Source of the DNA: Streptomyces huiliensis
GTDB lineage: Bacteria > Actinomycetota > Actinomycetes > Streptomycetales > Streptomycetaceae
Direction: 5' to 3'
Assembly (NCBI RefSeq): GCF_020037025.1
Contig: NZ_JAIQLH010000010.1
Location: 1-64,000 of the forward strand
DNA: 64,000 nt
Shown here piece by piece: positions 1-9,003 of this stretch. The notes under the pieces were generated by a model. It did no database searches. It was not told the origin of the DNA and saw only the letters and a list, made by a program, of their open reading frames with translations. The position numbers and the translations under genes are program-made. Positions within the stretch are counted from its first letter, which is position 1. Each line of letters begins with the position of its first letter.

Positions 1-1
1 C

Positions 2-133
2 GGCGGGCCCGGCCCCGCGCACGACGTGCCCGGCCGGCAGGCCGCCCGCCGGCTCGGCTCCGCCGCCGTCGCCCGCCTCACCGTGCTCAACGACCGGGCC
101 GCCCGCCGCTACAACCAGCGGACCGGGCCGTGA
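2..133 (+). CDS. C-terminal end of an unidentified protein (partial)
   Basis: The open frame enters from the left edge and ends at the TGA at 131-133. The 43 visible residues are basic and helix-prone (for example RRLGSAAVARL and the final RRYNQRTGP). This is too little to name a family. The stop overlaps the GTG of the UdgX gene by 4 bp (GTGA), so the two are probably translated together. The third-position GC bias matches a real Streptomyces gene. The 5' end lies outside the window. Confidence 0.5.
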   Translation, partial: GGPGPAHDVPGRQAARRLGSAAVARLTVLNDRAARRYNQRTGP

Positions 134-798
134 CCCGCGGCGCGGCGGCGGGCTCGTCCGATGAGGACGCCTACGACGCGTCGCCCTTCGTTCCCGCCGG
201 CGCGGACCTCGACGCGCTGCGGGACGCGGCGGCCGGCTGCCACGGCTGCCCGCTGCACCGGGACGCGTCCCAGACCGTCTTCGGCGCCGGCGACGTCTCG
301 GCCCGCGTCCTTCTCGTCGGCGAGCAGCCCGGTGATCAGGAGGATCGGAAGGGGCATCCGTTCGTCGGGCCGGCCGGTGGCGTGCTCGACCGGGCACTCG
401 CGGAAGCGGGGATCTCGTCTGGCGAGACGTATGTGACCAATGCCGTCAAGCACTTCAAGTTCGAGGCCGCGGCCCGGGGGAAGCGGCGGATTCACAAGGC
501 GCCGAGTCTCCGGGAGATCAGTGCTTGTAAGCCGTGGCTTGTGGAGGAGTTGCGGTCGGTGGGGCCGGAGGTCGTCGTCGCGCTTGGCGCGTCCGCGGGG
601 AAGGCGTTGCTGGGGTCGGGTTTTCGGGTCAATCGGGATCGGGGGGTGCCGGTGCCGGTGCCGTTGCCGGCGGGAGACGGGGTGCTTGTCGCCACGATCC
701 ATCCGTCGGCGGTGTTGCGGGGGGATGATGCGGGGCGGGCGGAGCTCTATGGGGGCTTGGTGGCTGATCTGCGGGTGGTGGGGCGGTTGCTGGGGTGA
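130..798 (+). CDS. udgX: UdgX-type uracil-DNA glycosylase / uracil-DNA cross-linking protein
   Basis: 222 residues of the family 4-like uracil-DNA glycosylase fold. The active-site motif GEQPGDQED is at about 64-72. The UdgX-specific loop KRRIH at 118-122 carries the histidine that, in characterised UdgX proteins, becomes covalently bound to the excised uracil site. The late motif HPSAVLR is near 193. Family members bind an iron-sulfur cluster. Here I count only three cysteines in the whole protein (C37, C40, C133), so one expected cluster ligand is missing or replaced. The GTG start overlaps the upstream stop. The role is DNA repair: recognising uracil in DNA and locking onto the abasic product. 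Confidence 0.9.
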   Translation: MTRGAAAGSSDEDAYDASPFVPAGADLDALRDAAAGCHGCPLHRDASQTVFGAGDVSARVLLVGEQPGDQEDRKGHPFVGPAGGVLDRALAEAGISSGETYVTNAVKHFKFEAAARGKRRIHKAPSLREISACKPWLVEELRSVGPEVVVALGASAGKALLGSGFRVNRDRGVPVPVPLPAGDGVLVATIHPSAVLRGDDAGRAELYGGLVADLRVVGRLLG

Positions 799-800
799 GG

Positions 801-882
801 GTGCCCCGGTCCCGCCCCTTCGCCGTTTCCTGGGGCTGCGCCCCAGACCCCCTTTTCGCGGCTCCGCCGCTCGTCCTCAAAC
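801..882 (-). repeat. Dispersed Streptomyces-type repeat, copy A
   Basis: Read on the minus strand this begins GTTTGAGGACGAGCGG and ends GGGACCGGGGCAC, with internal hairpins (GCGGAGCCGC and CTGGGGCGCAGCCCCAG). The same layout recurs on the plus strand at 17834-17919. The element lies immediately after the UdgX stop and could act as a terminator for it. Similarity may continue to about 903 (on the minus strand, GGGGTGCCCCCTCTGGGGGA). Confidence 0.7.
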
Positions 883-939
883 TCCCCCAGAGGGGGCACC
901 CCACCGTTTGCACCCCCGCGCAACGGTTACCCGGCACCC

Positions 940-1911
940 GTGTCCCAGCGCGTAGGCATCGTCATCATCACCCGCGACCGGCGGGACCTCCTCCTGCGCA
1001 CCCTCCGCCACCTCACCGAACTCCCCGAACACCCCCCGATCGTCATCGTGGACAACGGCTCCCACGACGGCACCCCCGCGGCCGTGCGCGAGCAGCACCC
1101 GCACGTCCGTCTCCTGGAGACGGGCCGCAACCTCGGCGCCGTGGGGCGGAACGTCGGTGCCGCGGCCCTGGACACGCCCTACGTCGCGTTCGCCGACGAC
1201 GACTCCTGGTGGGAGCCCGGTTCCCTCGCCGCGGCGGCCGACCTGTTCGACGCCCACGCACGCCTGGCCCTGATCGCCGCCACCACTCGGGTGGGCGCCG
1301 AAGGCCGTCCGGATCCCATCAACCGCGTCCTGGCAGCCTCCCCTCTGGGCCGGGCGCCCGATCTGCCCGGCCCGTCCGTCCTCGGCTTCCTCGCCTGCTC
1401 GGCCGTCGTGCGGCGCGAGCCCTTCCTCGAAGCGGGCGGTTTCGACCCCTTGCTGCACTTCGGCGGCGAGGAGACGCTGCTCGCCCTCGAACTGGCCCGC
1501 CGGGGCTGGGGGCTGGTGCACTGCCCCGCCCTCGTCGCCCGGCACCACCCCGACCCGGCGCCGCGCACCGGCCGCCCCGCCCGGGCCCGGCGCAACGAGC
1601 TGCTGACGGCCTGGCTGGTCCGCCCCCTGCCGTACGCCCTGTCCCGCACCTGGTCGCTGGTGTGCGACTGCCCCGGCGATCGGGAGGCCCGCCGCGCGCT
1701 GGCCGAGGTCCTACGCCGGCTCCCGGCCGCCCTGGCCCGCCGGCGCCCCCTGCCACCGGCCGTCGAACGGAGCGCACGGCTCGTCGACTCCGCCCCCTGC
1801 CCGCCGCCCGAACCCGCTCCTGCCGGCCCTCGCCCGGTGCGACACGGCGAGCCACCGCCGGCCGTGATGGCCCGCCGCACGAAGGAGGCCGCGCGGGAGG
1901 AAGAGCCGTGA
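940..1911 (+). CDS. Family 2 glycosyltransferase
   Basis: 323 residues. The N-terminal half has the GT-A fold signature: an IVIITRDRR first strand and VDNGSHDG, then the metal-binding DDDSWW (about 86-91), and later FLACSAVVRREPF and the GGEET region typical of catalytic GT2 enzymes. There is no membrane segment, so it is a cytosolic sugar transferase of unknown donor and acceptor. The last ~60 residues are rich in Pro, Ala and Arg and probably disordered. The GTG at 940 has no obvious ribosome site. The stop overlaps the start of the next, decayed glycosyltransferase by 4 bp, which indicates a tandem duplication. Confidence 0.8.
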   Translation: MSQRVGIVIITRDRRDLLLRTLRHLTELPEHPPIVIVDNGSHDGTPAAVREQHPHVRLLETGRNLGAVGRNVGAAALDTPYVAFADDDSWWEPGSLAAAADLFDAHARLALIAATTRVGAEGRPDPINRVLAASPLGRAPDLPGPSVLGFLACSAVVRREPFLEAGGFDPLLHFGGEETLLALELARRGWGLVHCPALVARHHPDPAPRTGRPARARRNELLTAWLVRPLPYALSRTWSLVCDCPGDREARRALAEVLRRLPAALARRRPLPPAVERSARLVDSAPCPPPEPAPAGPRPVRHGEPPPAVMARRTKEAAREEEP

Positions 1912-2399
1912 CCGAGGCCCGCACCACCGTCGTCGTCATCACCCACGACCGCCGCGACGACCTCCTCCACACCCTCGACCGGCTGGCCGGCCTCCCCGAA
2001 CGGCCGCCGGTCGTCGTCGACAACGCCTCGTCCGACGGCACGGCCCGGGCCGTACGCGAACTCCGCCCCGACGTGCGCCTGCTCACACCGGGCCGCAACC
2101 TGGGCGCCGTCGGCCGCAACCTGGCGGCCCGCTCGATCACCACCCCCTATCCGGCCTTCTGCGACGACGACTCCTGGTGGGCCCCGGCTCCCTCGCCCGC
2201 TCCGCCGATCTCTCGGACGCCCGCCCCCGCCTCGCCGCCGTCACCGGCCGCATCCTCGTCCACCCGCATCCGGAGCAGCACCCGTCCGACGGCCGGCCCG
2301 GCGGGCCGTTCGAGGACCCCATCGTCGCCGAGCTCCGCGTGCCCCCGCCTGCCGGAGGCGCCCCAACGGGCCTCCCGCGCCCGTCGTTACGTCGGCTGA
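1908..2399 (+). pseudogene. Decayed tandem copy of the GT2 glycosyltransferase
   Basis: From GTG 1908 the first ~88 residues closely parallel the upstream enzyme (VVVITHDRRDD, VDNASSDGTARAV, GRNLGAVGRN, DDDSWW). Just after DDDSWW, near 2183-2188, the reading frame slips. The expected continuation GSLARSADL and ARPRLAAVTGRILVHP is found one frame over (2183 onward). Inserting one G in the CCCCGG run would restore it. Even in that frame, homology fades after about 2380 and the catalytic GGEE half is absent. The gene is therefore frameshifted and truncated, or the run contains a sequencing error plus a truncation. Confidence 0.7.
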
Positions 2400-2463
2400 C
2401 CCCCCGCCGCCGAACCGCTGGCGCCCACCGCCGGACCGGTGGCCGGCGCCGCCGGCCCGCCGC

Positions 2464-3705
2464 TCAGCCCTTCCCCTTCGTGATCGCGTCCGCTATGCGG
2501 AGGGTCATCTTCATCTGGGACTGGTCGCGATGCGTGGGGTTGAAGGAGTACACGACGCGCCGCTGCTGGTCGCGCGTGGCGACCATGGCCGAGTTGTAGC
2601 CGTACCGCTCGCCGGTCTTGCCCCAGAACGTCACCCCGTTCACCGTGACGGTCTGCAGTCCGGTGCTGTAGCGGGCCGGTCCGCCGTCCACCATGCGCAC
2701 GTTCGCGGGCGGCAGCGTGAACATCTTGTCCAGCTGGGCGGCGGGCAGCAGCCGGCCGGAGAAGAGCGCGGAGAGGAAGCGGTCCAGATCCCCGGTCGTG
2801 GAGATCATCTCTCCCTCGCCCCAGGCTTCCGTCTGGTCGTACACCGTGGCGTCCCGCAGGCTGCCGTCGGACATCGCCAGATAGCCGTGCACGTGCGGCC
2901 CGCGGATCCCGAGGTCGGTGCCGGGAACGGACGTGCGGGTGAGGTGGAGGGGGCGGAGGATCCGCCGGCCGATCTCCTCCCCGTAGGGTCGGCCGGTCAC
3001 CTTCTCGATCACCATGGCGGCGAGCACGTAATTGATCCCCCGGTACTCCTGCTTGGTACCCGGGGCGAACTTCATCGGCCCACGGCCCACCTGGGACACC
3101 AGTTCCCGAGGCGTCCAGCGGTCGTAGCGGTGCTGGAGGACCTTCTCCGGGGTGGAGAGGTCCGGAACGCCCGGGCCGCTCTCCGTGGGGAGGCCGCTGG
3201 TGTGGTTCAGCAGCTGGGTGATCGTGATCGGTGGGAAGTCGGCGGGCAGGGCGTCCGGCAGGTAGCGCTGGACGGGGGCGTCGAGGTCCACCTTGTGCTC
3301 CGCGGCCAGTTGGAGGACCGCGGTGGCGACGAAGACCTTGGTGATGCTGCCGACCCGGAACGCGTCGTCCGGCCGCACGGGCCGTTTCGTCCGCAGGTCC
3401 GCGACGCCCGACGTCCCGTACCAGCGCCCGGCCGAACCCTCGACTCTCACCTGCGCGGCCGTCGCCTGCGGATCGCCGAGGTCCGCGATGGCCGCCCGGA
3501 GGGCCTGCGTGTCGAGCGGCGGCACCGCAGGCCCACGGGCGGGGGCCGCGGCCGGGGCCGCCCCCGTGTCGGCCGCGGCCAGAGCGGCCGGCGCGACCGC
3601 GGTCAGGAGCAGCGAACCGGCCAACGCCGCTCCGGCGAGGACCCGCCGGCGGCGGTGGCGAACAGGCACGGAAGGAGAAGGAGTTGAGGAATTCATGTCC
3701 TCCAT
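2464..3705 (-). CDS. Secreted serine hydrolase (class C beta-lactamase / D,D-carboxypeptidase fold)
   Basis: 413 residues from the ATG at 3705, which has GGAG 5 nt upstream. An Arg-rich n-region (RHRRRR) and hydrophobic segment ending ALAA (about 22-44) form a signal peptide. The mature protein is a penicillin-binding-protein-like serine hydrolase with SxxK at S120-K123 (GSITK) and the third box KTG at 363-365. The second box, normally YSN, reads YRG at 221-223, so the catalytic Tyr is kept but the Asn is lost. That points to an esterase or peptidase more than a beta-lactamase. It probably acts on peptidoglycan peptides or small esters outside the cell. An alternative ATG lies at 3696. Confidence 0.85.
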   Translation of the reverse strand: MEDMNSSTPSPSVPVRHRRRRVLAGAALAGSLLLTAVAPAALAAADTGAAPAAAPARGPAVPPLDTQALRAAIADLGDPQATAAQVRVEGSAGRWYGTSGVADLRTKRPVRPDDAFRVGSITKVFVATAVLQLAAEHKVDLDAPVQRYLPDALPADFPPITITQLLNHTSGLPTESGPGVPDLSTPEKVLQHRYDRWTPRELVSQVGRGPMKFAPGTKQEYRGINYVLAAMVIEKVTGRPYGEEIGRRILRPLHLTRTSVPGTDLGIRGPHVHGYLAMSDGSLRDATVYDQTEAWGEGEMISTTGDLDRFLSALFSGRLLPAAQLDKMFTLPPANVRMVDGGPARYSTGLQTVTVNGVTFWGKTGERYGYNSAMVATRDQQRRVVYSFNPTHRDQSQMKMTLRIADAITKGKG

Positions 3706-3763
3706 GCTTCTCCGCCCACGCCTCCCCGGCATCCGGGACCTCCCCGGCTTCCCCCCTGACTCC

Positions 3764-3832
3764 ACCCTGAGAAAACCCGACGCCTTCTCAGGGGCGAACC
3801 CTGAGAGGGAGATGAGGACCGGAACCCTGAGA
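3764..3832. repeat. Cluster of CCCTGAGA repeats (operator and/or hairpin)
   Basis: The 9-mer ACCCTGAGA occurs three times in direct orientation, at 3764, 3798 and 3824. Its inverse TCTCAGGG sits at 3786-3793. The 3786-3806 part forms a perfect 8-bp stem (TCTCAGGG / CCCTGAGA). The block lies in the short gap between the SDR stop and the serine hydrolase start. It could be a regulatory site of the serine hydrolase promoter, a terminator for the SDR, or both. Confidence 0.6.
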
Positions 3833-3849
3833 GGAGGATTCGGGACCGG

Positions 3850-4629
3850 TCAGTGCACCGAGAAGCCCCCGTCCACGTACACCGACTGCCCGGTCACGTA
3901 CGCCGAGGCGCGACTGGCCAGGAAGACCACCGCCCCCGCGAAGTCCTCGGCGAGCCCGTTCCGCCCCGCGAGGGTGCGGCCGGCGAGGGCGGCCACCTTC
4001 TCGGGGTCGGAGGAGAGGCGTCGGTTGAGCGGGGTCATGACGAAGCCCGGCACGAGGGTGTTGCAGGTGACGCCGTGCGGCGACCACGCCTCGGCCTGGG
4101 AGCGGGCGAGGGACTCCAGGGCGCCCTTGGAGACTCCGTACGCGCCGCTCTGCACGAACGCCCGGTGCGCCTGCTGCGAGCTGACGTGGATGATCCGCCC
4201 GTAGCCGCGCTCGGCCATGCCCGGCCCTAACCGCTGTCCGAGCAAGAAGGGGGCCTCCAGGTTCACGGACATGGTGGCGTCCCACACGTCCTCCCCCAGT
4301 TCGCTCATCGGCGGCCGCAGGTTGATCCCCGCGCTGTTGACGAGGATGTCGGGTTCGCCGAACGCCCGGACGGCCTCCTCGGCCGCGGCGCGGACGCCGT
4401 CCCGGGTGCCGAGGTCGGCGCTGACCCGCGCCGCCCGGCCCCCGTGCGCCGCCATCTCGCGGACGGTGTCGTCGAGTTCGGCTTCCTTGCGGGCCACCAC
4501 GACGACGCTCGCGCCGGCCCGGGCCAGGGCCACCGCCATGGCCCGGCCGATGCCGGAGCTGCCGCCCGTGACGACGGCGACGCGTCCATGCAGGGAGAAC
4601 AGGTCGGAAAGGTAGTCGGATGCACTCAT
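3850..4629 (-). CDS. SDR family oxidoreductase (3-oxoacyl-ACP reductase / gluconate 5-dehydrogenase-like)
   Basis: 259 residues, the normal length of a classical short-chain dehydrogenase. The NAD(P)-binding TGGSSGIG is at 21-28 and NSAG at 98-101. The catalytic Ser is in HVSSQQ (~150), with Tyr164 and Lys168 in YGVSK. The C-terminus VYVDGGFSVH closes the Rossmann fold. An Arg at the end of the second strand (VVVVARKE) suggests NADP(H). The substrate is unknown; the sequence resembles gluconate 5-dehydrogenase and acyl-carrier reductases. Leu134 is encoded by TTA (4230-4228), the rare codon that makes Streptomyces translation depend on the bldA tRNA. The gene stands alone between two other minus-strand units. 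Confidence 0.85.
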   Translation of the reverse strand: MSASDYLSDLFSLHGRVAVVTGGSSGIGRAMAVALARAGASVVVVARKEAELDDTVREMAAHGGRAARVSADLGTRDGVRAAAEEAVRAFGEPDILVNSAGINLRPPMSELGEDVWDATMSVNLEAPFLLGQRLGPGMAERGYGRIIHVSSQQAHRAFVQSGAYGVSKGALESLARSQAEAWSPHGVTCNTLVPGFVMTPLNRRLSSDPEKVAALAGRTLAGRNGLAEDFAGAVVFLASRASAYVTGQSVYVDGGFSVH

Positions 4630-4701
4630 GTCCGCACCCTAGGGCGCGCCTCACTGGCCGCAGAAGTCACCCCTGTCACTCACACCCCTGCCAACCCCCC
4701 G

Positions 4702-7089
4702 TCACCGATGCCCGGGCGCCGCCTCCGACTCCGCGTGGGCGACGGCGCGGCGGCGTGCCGGGCTGCGGCCCGCGGGCTGGTCAGGCGCGGGCCGGGTGGG
4801 CAGCTCCGGCACCTCACGGGACTCCGACGAGGCCGGGGTGATCGTCAGCGGTTCGTCGCAGTGCCGGATGTCCAGCGCCTCCCCTTCCAGCAGGGTGTAC
4901 GTCGCCGTCGTGCCCGTGATCTCCACCCGCAGCCGGCGCCCCCTGACCTGCATGGTGAAGGCCAGCCGCCCCAGTTGCTCGGGCAGCCGGGGCGCGAACG
5001 CGAGCACGTCACCGTGGTCGCGCATCCCGCCGAACCCCATGACCAGGGCGAACCAGGTCCCCGCGAGGGAGGCGATGTGTATGCCGTCGCGCGTGTTCCC
5101 CTCCAGGTCGGAGAGGTCCATCATGGCCGCCTCGCCCAGGTAGTCGTAGGCGAGCCGCATGTGGCCCACCTCTGCGGCCATCACCGCCTGTCCGCACGCG
5201 GACAGCGAGGAGTCGCGGACGGTCAGCGCGTCGTAGTAGGCGAAGTTGCGCGCCTTCTGCTCGGGGGTGAAGGCGTCGCCGCGCAGGCACATGGCGAGGA
5301 CGAGGTCGGCCTGTTTGACGACCTGCTTGCGGTAGAGGTCGAAGTAGGGGAAGTGCAGCATCAGCGGGTACTGGTCCTCGCCCGTCCGCGCGAAGTCCCA
5401 CTGCTGGTGGCCGGTGAAGCCCGCGGACTGCTCGTGGACGCCGAGTTCCTCGTTGTACGGCAGCGTCATCCGGTGGGCGGCGTCGCGCCAGGCGGCGGTC
5501 TCCTCGTCGTCGACACCGAGGGTGCCGGCCGTGTCCGGGTGGCGTTCGGCCGCGCAGGCGGCCGCGCGCAGGTTGTGCTGGGCCATCAGGTTCGTGTACA
5601 GGTTGTCGTCGCAGATGGCGCTGTACTCGTCGGGGCCGGTCACGCCGTCGATGTGGAAGTCGCCGTGGTGGTCGTGGTGGCCCAGCGAGCGCCACAGCCG
5701 CGCCGTCTCGACGAGCAGCGGCAGCCCGATCTCCCGCTCGAAGTCCTCGTCGTCGGTGGCGGCGACGTAGCGCACCACCGCGTCCGCGATGTCGGCGTTG
5801 ACGTGGAACGCGGCCGTGCCGGCCGGCCAGTAGGCCGAGCACTCGTCGCCGTTGATGGTCCGCCAGGGGAACGCCGCGCCGCGCAGTCCCAGTTGGCGGG
5901 CGCGCTCCTGGGCGGCGGGCAGGGTGCTGTGGCGCCAGCGCAGCGCCTGTTCGACGGCCTGGGGGGCGGTGTAGGTGAGCGCCGGCAGGACGAAGGTCTC
6001 GGTGTCCCAGAAGCAGTGGCCGTCGTAGCCGGGTCCGGTGAGGCCCTTGGCGGGCAGGGCCCGCGCCTCGCCCCGGGCGCCGGCCTGGAGGACGTGGAAG
6101 AGGGCGAACCGGACGGCCTGCTGGATCTCGGCGTCCCCGTCCACCTCCACGTCGGCGCGGGCCCAGAAGTGGTCTAGGTAGGCGCGCTGTTCCTGGAGCA
6201 GCCCCCGCCAGCCGGTGCTGGTGGCGCCGGCGAGCGCGGCGTCCACCTGGTCGTGCACGGCGGACACCGACCGGACGGCCGACCAGCCGTGGGCGACGAA
6301 CTTCTCCACCCGCAGCCGCTGCCCCGAGCCCAGCCGGGCGGCGACGGTGAGCCGGCTGAGGTTCTCGCTGCTCTCCGACGACATCTCGGTCTTCTCGGGC
6401 CCGTCCACGACGTGGTCCGCCGAGACGGCGACCTTCAGGTCGCTGCGGGCGGTGCGGTGCAGCAGCCGCAGCCGTGGGCCGTGGGCGGCGGACTGCTCCG
6501 GGACGAGCGGGTCCTTGAGGTGGGACGCCGTCCGGGGGTCGCCGCCGAGGTCGGGCATCTCCTCGTTGGCCACCAGCTCCGACTGGACGACGATCCGCAC
6601 GTCGCCGTCGAGGGGTTCCACCTCGAACGCCACCGCCGCCACCGCGCGCTGGGTGAAGGAGACCAGCCGGGTGGAGCGGACGCGGACGCTCCGGCCGCTG
6701 GGCGACGTCCATTCGGCGGTGCGGTGGAGCAGGCCGGTGCGGAAGTCCAGGACGCGTTCGTGCCGGTGCAGCCGGCCGTAGCGGAGGTCGAACGGCTCGT
6801 CGTCGACGAGCAGCCGGATCACCTTGCCGTTGGTGACGTTGATGACCGTCTGGCCGGACTCGGGGTAGCCGTAGCCGGCCTCGGCGTAGGGCAGCGGGCG
6901 GAACTCGAAGACGCCGTTGAGGTAGCTGCCCGGCAGTCCGTGCGGCTCGCCCTCGTCCAGGTTGCCGCGCCAGCCGATGTGGCCGTTGGACAGGGCGAAG
7001 ACCGACTCGCTCTGGGAGAGCACGCTCAGGTTGAGCTCGGTCTCGCGGAGGCACCAGGGCTCGACGAGAAAGGCCGGATGAGTGATCAC
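4702..7089 (-). CDS. Glycoside hydrolase family 65 (disaccharide phosphorylase type)
   Basis: 795 residues starting at the GTG at 7089, with GGAG 5 nt upstream; the frame runs open further upstream only as a shadow of the next gene. Family 65 features are clear: an N-terminal beta domain beginning VEPWCLRE, then the alpha/alpha barrel with FWDTET, the catalytic-acid motif TGPDEY and the phosphate-site-like RDSSLS followed by AEVGH. A small C-terminal beta-sheet and a polar tail follow. Members split alpha-linked glucose disaccharides (maltose, trehalose, kojibiose, nigerose), usually with phosphate to give beta-glucose 1-phosphate. Its start overlaps the stop of beta-phosphoglucomutase by 4 bp, which supports phosphorolysis. 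The exact disaccharide cannot be read from the sequence. Confidence 0.88.
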   Translation of the reverse strand: MITHPAFLVEPWCLRETELNLSVLSQSESVFALSNGHIGWRGNLDEGEPHGLPGSYLNGVFEFRPLPYAEAGYGYPESGQTVINVTNGKVIRLLVDDEPFDLRYGRLHRHERVLDFRTGLLHRTAEWTSPSGRSVRVRSTRLVSFTQRAVAAVAFEVEPLDGDVRIVVQSELVANEEMPDLGGDPRTASHLKDPLVPEQSAAHGPRLRLLHRTARSDLKVAVSADHVVDGPEKTEMSSESSENLSRLTVAARLGSGQRLRVEKFVAHGWSAVRSVSAVHDQVDAALAGATSTGWRGLLQEQRAYLDHFWARADVEVDGDAEIQQAVRFALFHVLQAGARGEARALPAKGLTGPGYDGHCFWDTETFVLPALTYTAPQAVEQALRWRHSTLPAAQERARQLGLRGAAFPWRTINGDECSAYWPAGTAAFHVNADIADAVVRYVAATDDEDFEREIGLPLLVETARLWRSLGHHDHHGDFHIDGVTGPDEYSAICDDNLYTNLMAQHNLRAAACAAERHPDTAGTLGVDDEETAAWRDAAHRMTLPYNEELGVHEQSAGFTGHQQWDFARTGEDQYPLMLHFPYFDLYRKQVVKQADLVLAMCLRGDAFTPEQKARNFAYYDALTVRDSSLSACGQAVMAAEVGHMRLAYDYLGEAAMMDLSDLEGNTRDGIHIASLAGTWFALVMGFGGMRDHGDVLAFAPRLPEQLGRLAFTMQVRGRRLRVEITGTTATYTLLEGEALDIRHCDEPLTITPASSESREVPELPTRPAPDQPAGRSPARRRAVAHAESEAAPGHR

Positions 7090-7841
7090 GCTGTCTCCCC
7101 CAGATGATCCGAAAGAAGGTCGGAAAGGTCGTCCACGACGACGTCCGCGCCGTGCCGGCGCAGCGCCTCGGCCTGGTCCGCCCGGTTGACGCCCACGACG
7201 TGCCCGAACTTGCCGGCGCGCCCGGCCTCCATGCCGGCCAGGGCGTCCTCGAAGACCGCGGCCTCGGCCGGTGTCACGCCGAGCGCCTCGGCGGCGGCGA
7301 GGAAGGTGTCGGGGTGCGGCTTGCCCGGCAGGTGGCGTTCGGCGGCGACCAGGCCGTCGATCCGCACTTCGAACAGCTCCTCGATCCCCGCGGCGACGAG
7401 GACGTCGCGGCAGTTGGCGCTGGACGAGACGACGGCCCGGCGCAGCCCGGCGTCCCGGACGGCCTCGACGTACCGTACGGAGCCCGGGAACGCCTGCACG
7501 CCCTCCTTCCTGATCTTGGCCAGGACCAGGGCGTTCTTGCGGTTGCCGAGGCCGTGGACGGTGTCCCGGTCGGGCGGGTCGGCGTCGCTGCCCTCGGGCA
7601 GGGTGATGCCGCGCGAGGCCAGGAAGGTCCGGACGCCGTCGGCCCTGGGCATGCCGTCCACGTACGCGTCGTAGTCGGCCACCGGGTCGAACGGCCGGAA
7701 GTCCGGGCCGTCGCGCTGGGCAAGGTAGGCGTCGAACATCTCCTTCCAGGCCGCGGCGTGGACGGTCGCCGTCCGGGTGAGGACGCCGTCCAGGTCGAAC
7801 AGGCAGGCGCGGACGGTGGCGGGCAGGCCGAGAGCGGTCAC
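7086..7841 (-). CDS. pgmB: Beta-phosphoglucomutase family HAD hydrolase
   Basis: 251 residues from the GTG at 7841, preceded by AAAGGGG. HAD motifs appear in order: DLDGVLT (nucleophile Asp16 and acid/base Asp18), SSSAN (motif II), the Lys of GKPHPDTF (motif III) and [11 protein letters not shown] (motif IV). A cap domain sits between the first two motifs. The HxxxW-like [10 protein letters not shown] segment fits beta-phosphoglucomutases. The enzyme would convert beta-glucose 1-phosphate from the GH65 enzyme into glucose 6-phosphate for glycolysis. The two genes overlap by 4 bp and form an operon with pgmB first. Confidence 0.88.
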   Translation of the reverse strand: MTALGLPATVRACLFDLDGVLTRTATVHAAAWKEMFDAYLAQRDGPDFRPFDPVADYDAYVDGMPRADGVRTFLASRGITLPEGSDADPPDRDTVHGLGNRKNALVLAKIRKEGVQAFPGSVRYVEAVRDAGLRRAVVSSSANCRDVLVAAGIEELFEVRIDGLVAAERHLPGKPHPDTFLAAAEALGVTPAEAAVFEDALAGMEAGRAGKFGHVVGVNRADQAEALRRHGADVVVDDLSDLLSDHLGETA

Positions 7842-8163
7842 GGTGTTTCCCCTTTCCCTGGTCGCCGCACCGCCTGCCCACGGAGGGAGCGAATCACTCG
7901 TTCGCGCGCCCGGGGTGGCGGGGTTGACGGGGGTGCCGGGGCGGTCGGCCCGGACGGGAGGCCGCCGGTGCCCCGGCGCACGGCGCGCGGGGCCGCCGGC
8001 GTGCGCCGGGGCGCTGCCTCGGCTGTGACGCGCGCCCATGCGCCCCGCTGTGTAGCGCGCGCATTCGCCCCGCCCGGCCGGGTACCCGGAGCCGGAACCG
8101 CGAAGATCCCGGACATTCCCGCGCGCCTTTCCCCGAGGGCCGAGCGCGGAGCGAGGAGGCACC
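7842..8163. other. Divergent intergenic region (322 bp) with an imperfect direct repeat
   Basis: No gene is supported here. The region separates pgmB (minus) from the SDR (plus) and must hold both promoters. An 18-nt imperfect direct repeat (8030-8047 and 8055-8072, 16 of 18 bases shared, period 25) is a possible regulator site. The strong ribosome site AGGAGG at 8155-8160 belongs to the SDR gene. Confidence 0.5.
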
Positions 8164-9003
8164 ATGACCCGGCCGGCACAGCAGCAGGAGGTCCCGGGCG
8201 TCGAGAAGGAGCTGCGGCCCCGGGCCGACCACGGCGAGGAGAGCTACCAGGGCTCGGGACGGCTGAAGGGCAAGGTCGCGGTCGTCACCGGCGGGGACAG
8301 CGGCATCGGCAAGGCCGTGGCCATCGCCTACGCCCGGGAGGGCGCCGACGTCCTCGTCTCCTACCTGGACGAGCACGAGGACGCCCGGGACACCGCGCGC
8401 TGGGTGGAGGAGGCCAGCCGGCAGGCCGTGCTGGTCCCCGGCGACCTCGCCCGGCCGGAGCACTGCCGGGCGGTGGTCGCCAAGGCCGTCGAGGAGTTCG
8501 GCCGCATCGACGTCCTCGTATCCAACGCCGCGTTCCAGATGACCCACGGCACGCTGGAGGAGATCACGGACGAGGAGTGGGACCGCACCCTCGCCACCAA
8601 CCTGAGCGCGATGTTCCACCTGTGCAAGGCCGCCCTGCCGCACATGGGCGCCGGCGCCTCGATCATCGGCAGCAGCTCGGTGAACTCCGACATGCCCGTG
8701 CCGACGCTGCTGCCGTACGACGTCACCAAGGCGGGCGTCGCCAACCTCTGCGCCGCCCTCGCCCAGCTCGTCGGCGACCGCGGCATCCGCGTCAACAGCG
8801 TGGCCCCCGGCCCGATCTGGACCCCGCTGATCCCCTCCACCATGCCGCCCGAGCAGGTCGAGCACTTCGGCGAGCAGACCCCGCTGGGCCGCCCGGGTCA
8901 GCCGTCCGAGGTGGCACCCGTCTACGTCCTGCTCGCCTCCGACGAGGGCAGCTACATCTCGGGCGCCCGCGTCGCGGTGACCGGAGGGAAGCCCATCCTG
9001 TGA
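8164..9003 (+). CDS. SDR family oxidoreductase (general-stress YghA/YhdF-like)
   Basis: 279 residues with a ~35-residue polar N-terminal extension ([14 protein letters not shown]) before the Rossmann core, as in the YghA/GSP39 subgroup of short-chain dehydrogenases. Seen are TGGDSGIG at 42-49, NAA at 121-123, the Ser of GSSSVNS, Tyr185 and Lys189 (YDVTK), and the Gly-rich C-terminus [14 protein letters not shown]. The ATG at 8164 has AGGAGG 4 nt upstream. The stop overlaps the GTG of the following isomerase by 4 bp, so the two enzymes are co-expressed. The substrate is unknown; a sugar or polyol derivative would fit the neighbour. Confidence 0.85.
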   Translation: MTRPAQQQEVPGVEKELRPRADHGEESYQGSGRLKGKVAVVTGGDSGIGKAVAIAYAREGADVLVSYLDEHEDARDTARWVEEASRQAVLVPGDLARPEHCRAVVAKAVEEFGRIDVLVSNAAFQMTHGTLEEITDEEWDRTLATNLSAMFHLCKAALPHMGAGASIIGSSSVNSDMPVPTLLPYDVTKAGVANLCAALAQLVGDRGIRVNSVAPGPIWTPLIPSTMPPEQVEHFGEQTPLGRPGQPSEVAPVYVLLASDEGSYISGARVAVTGGKPIL

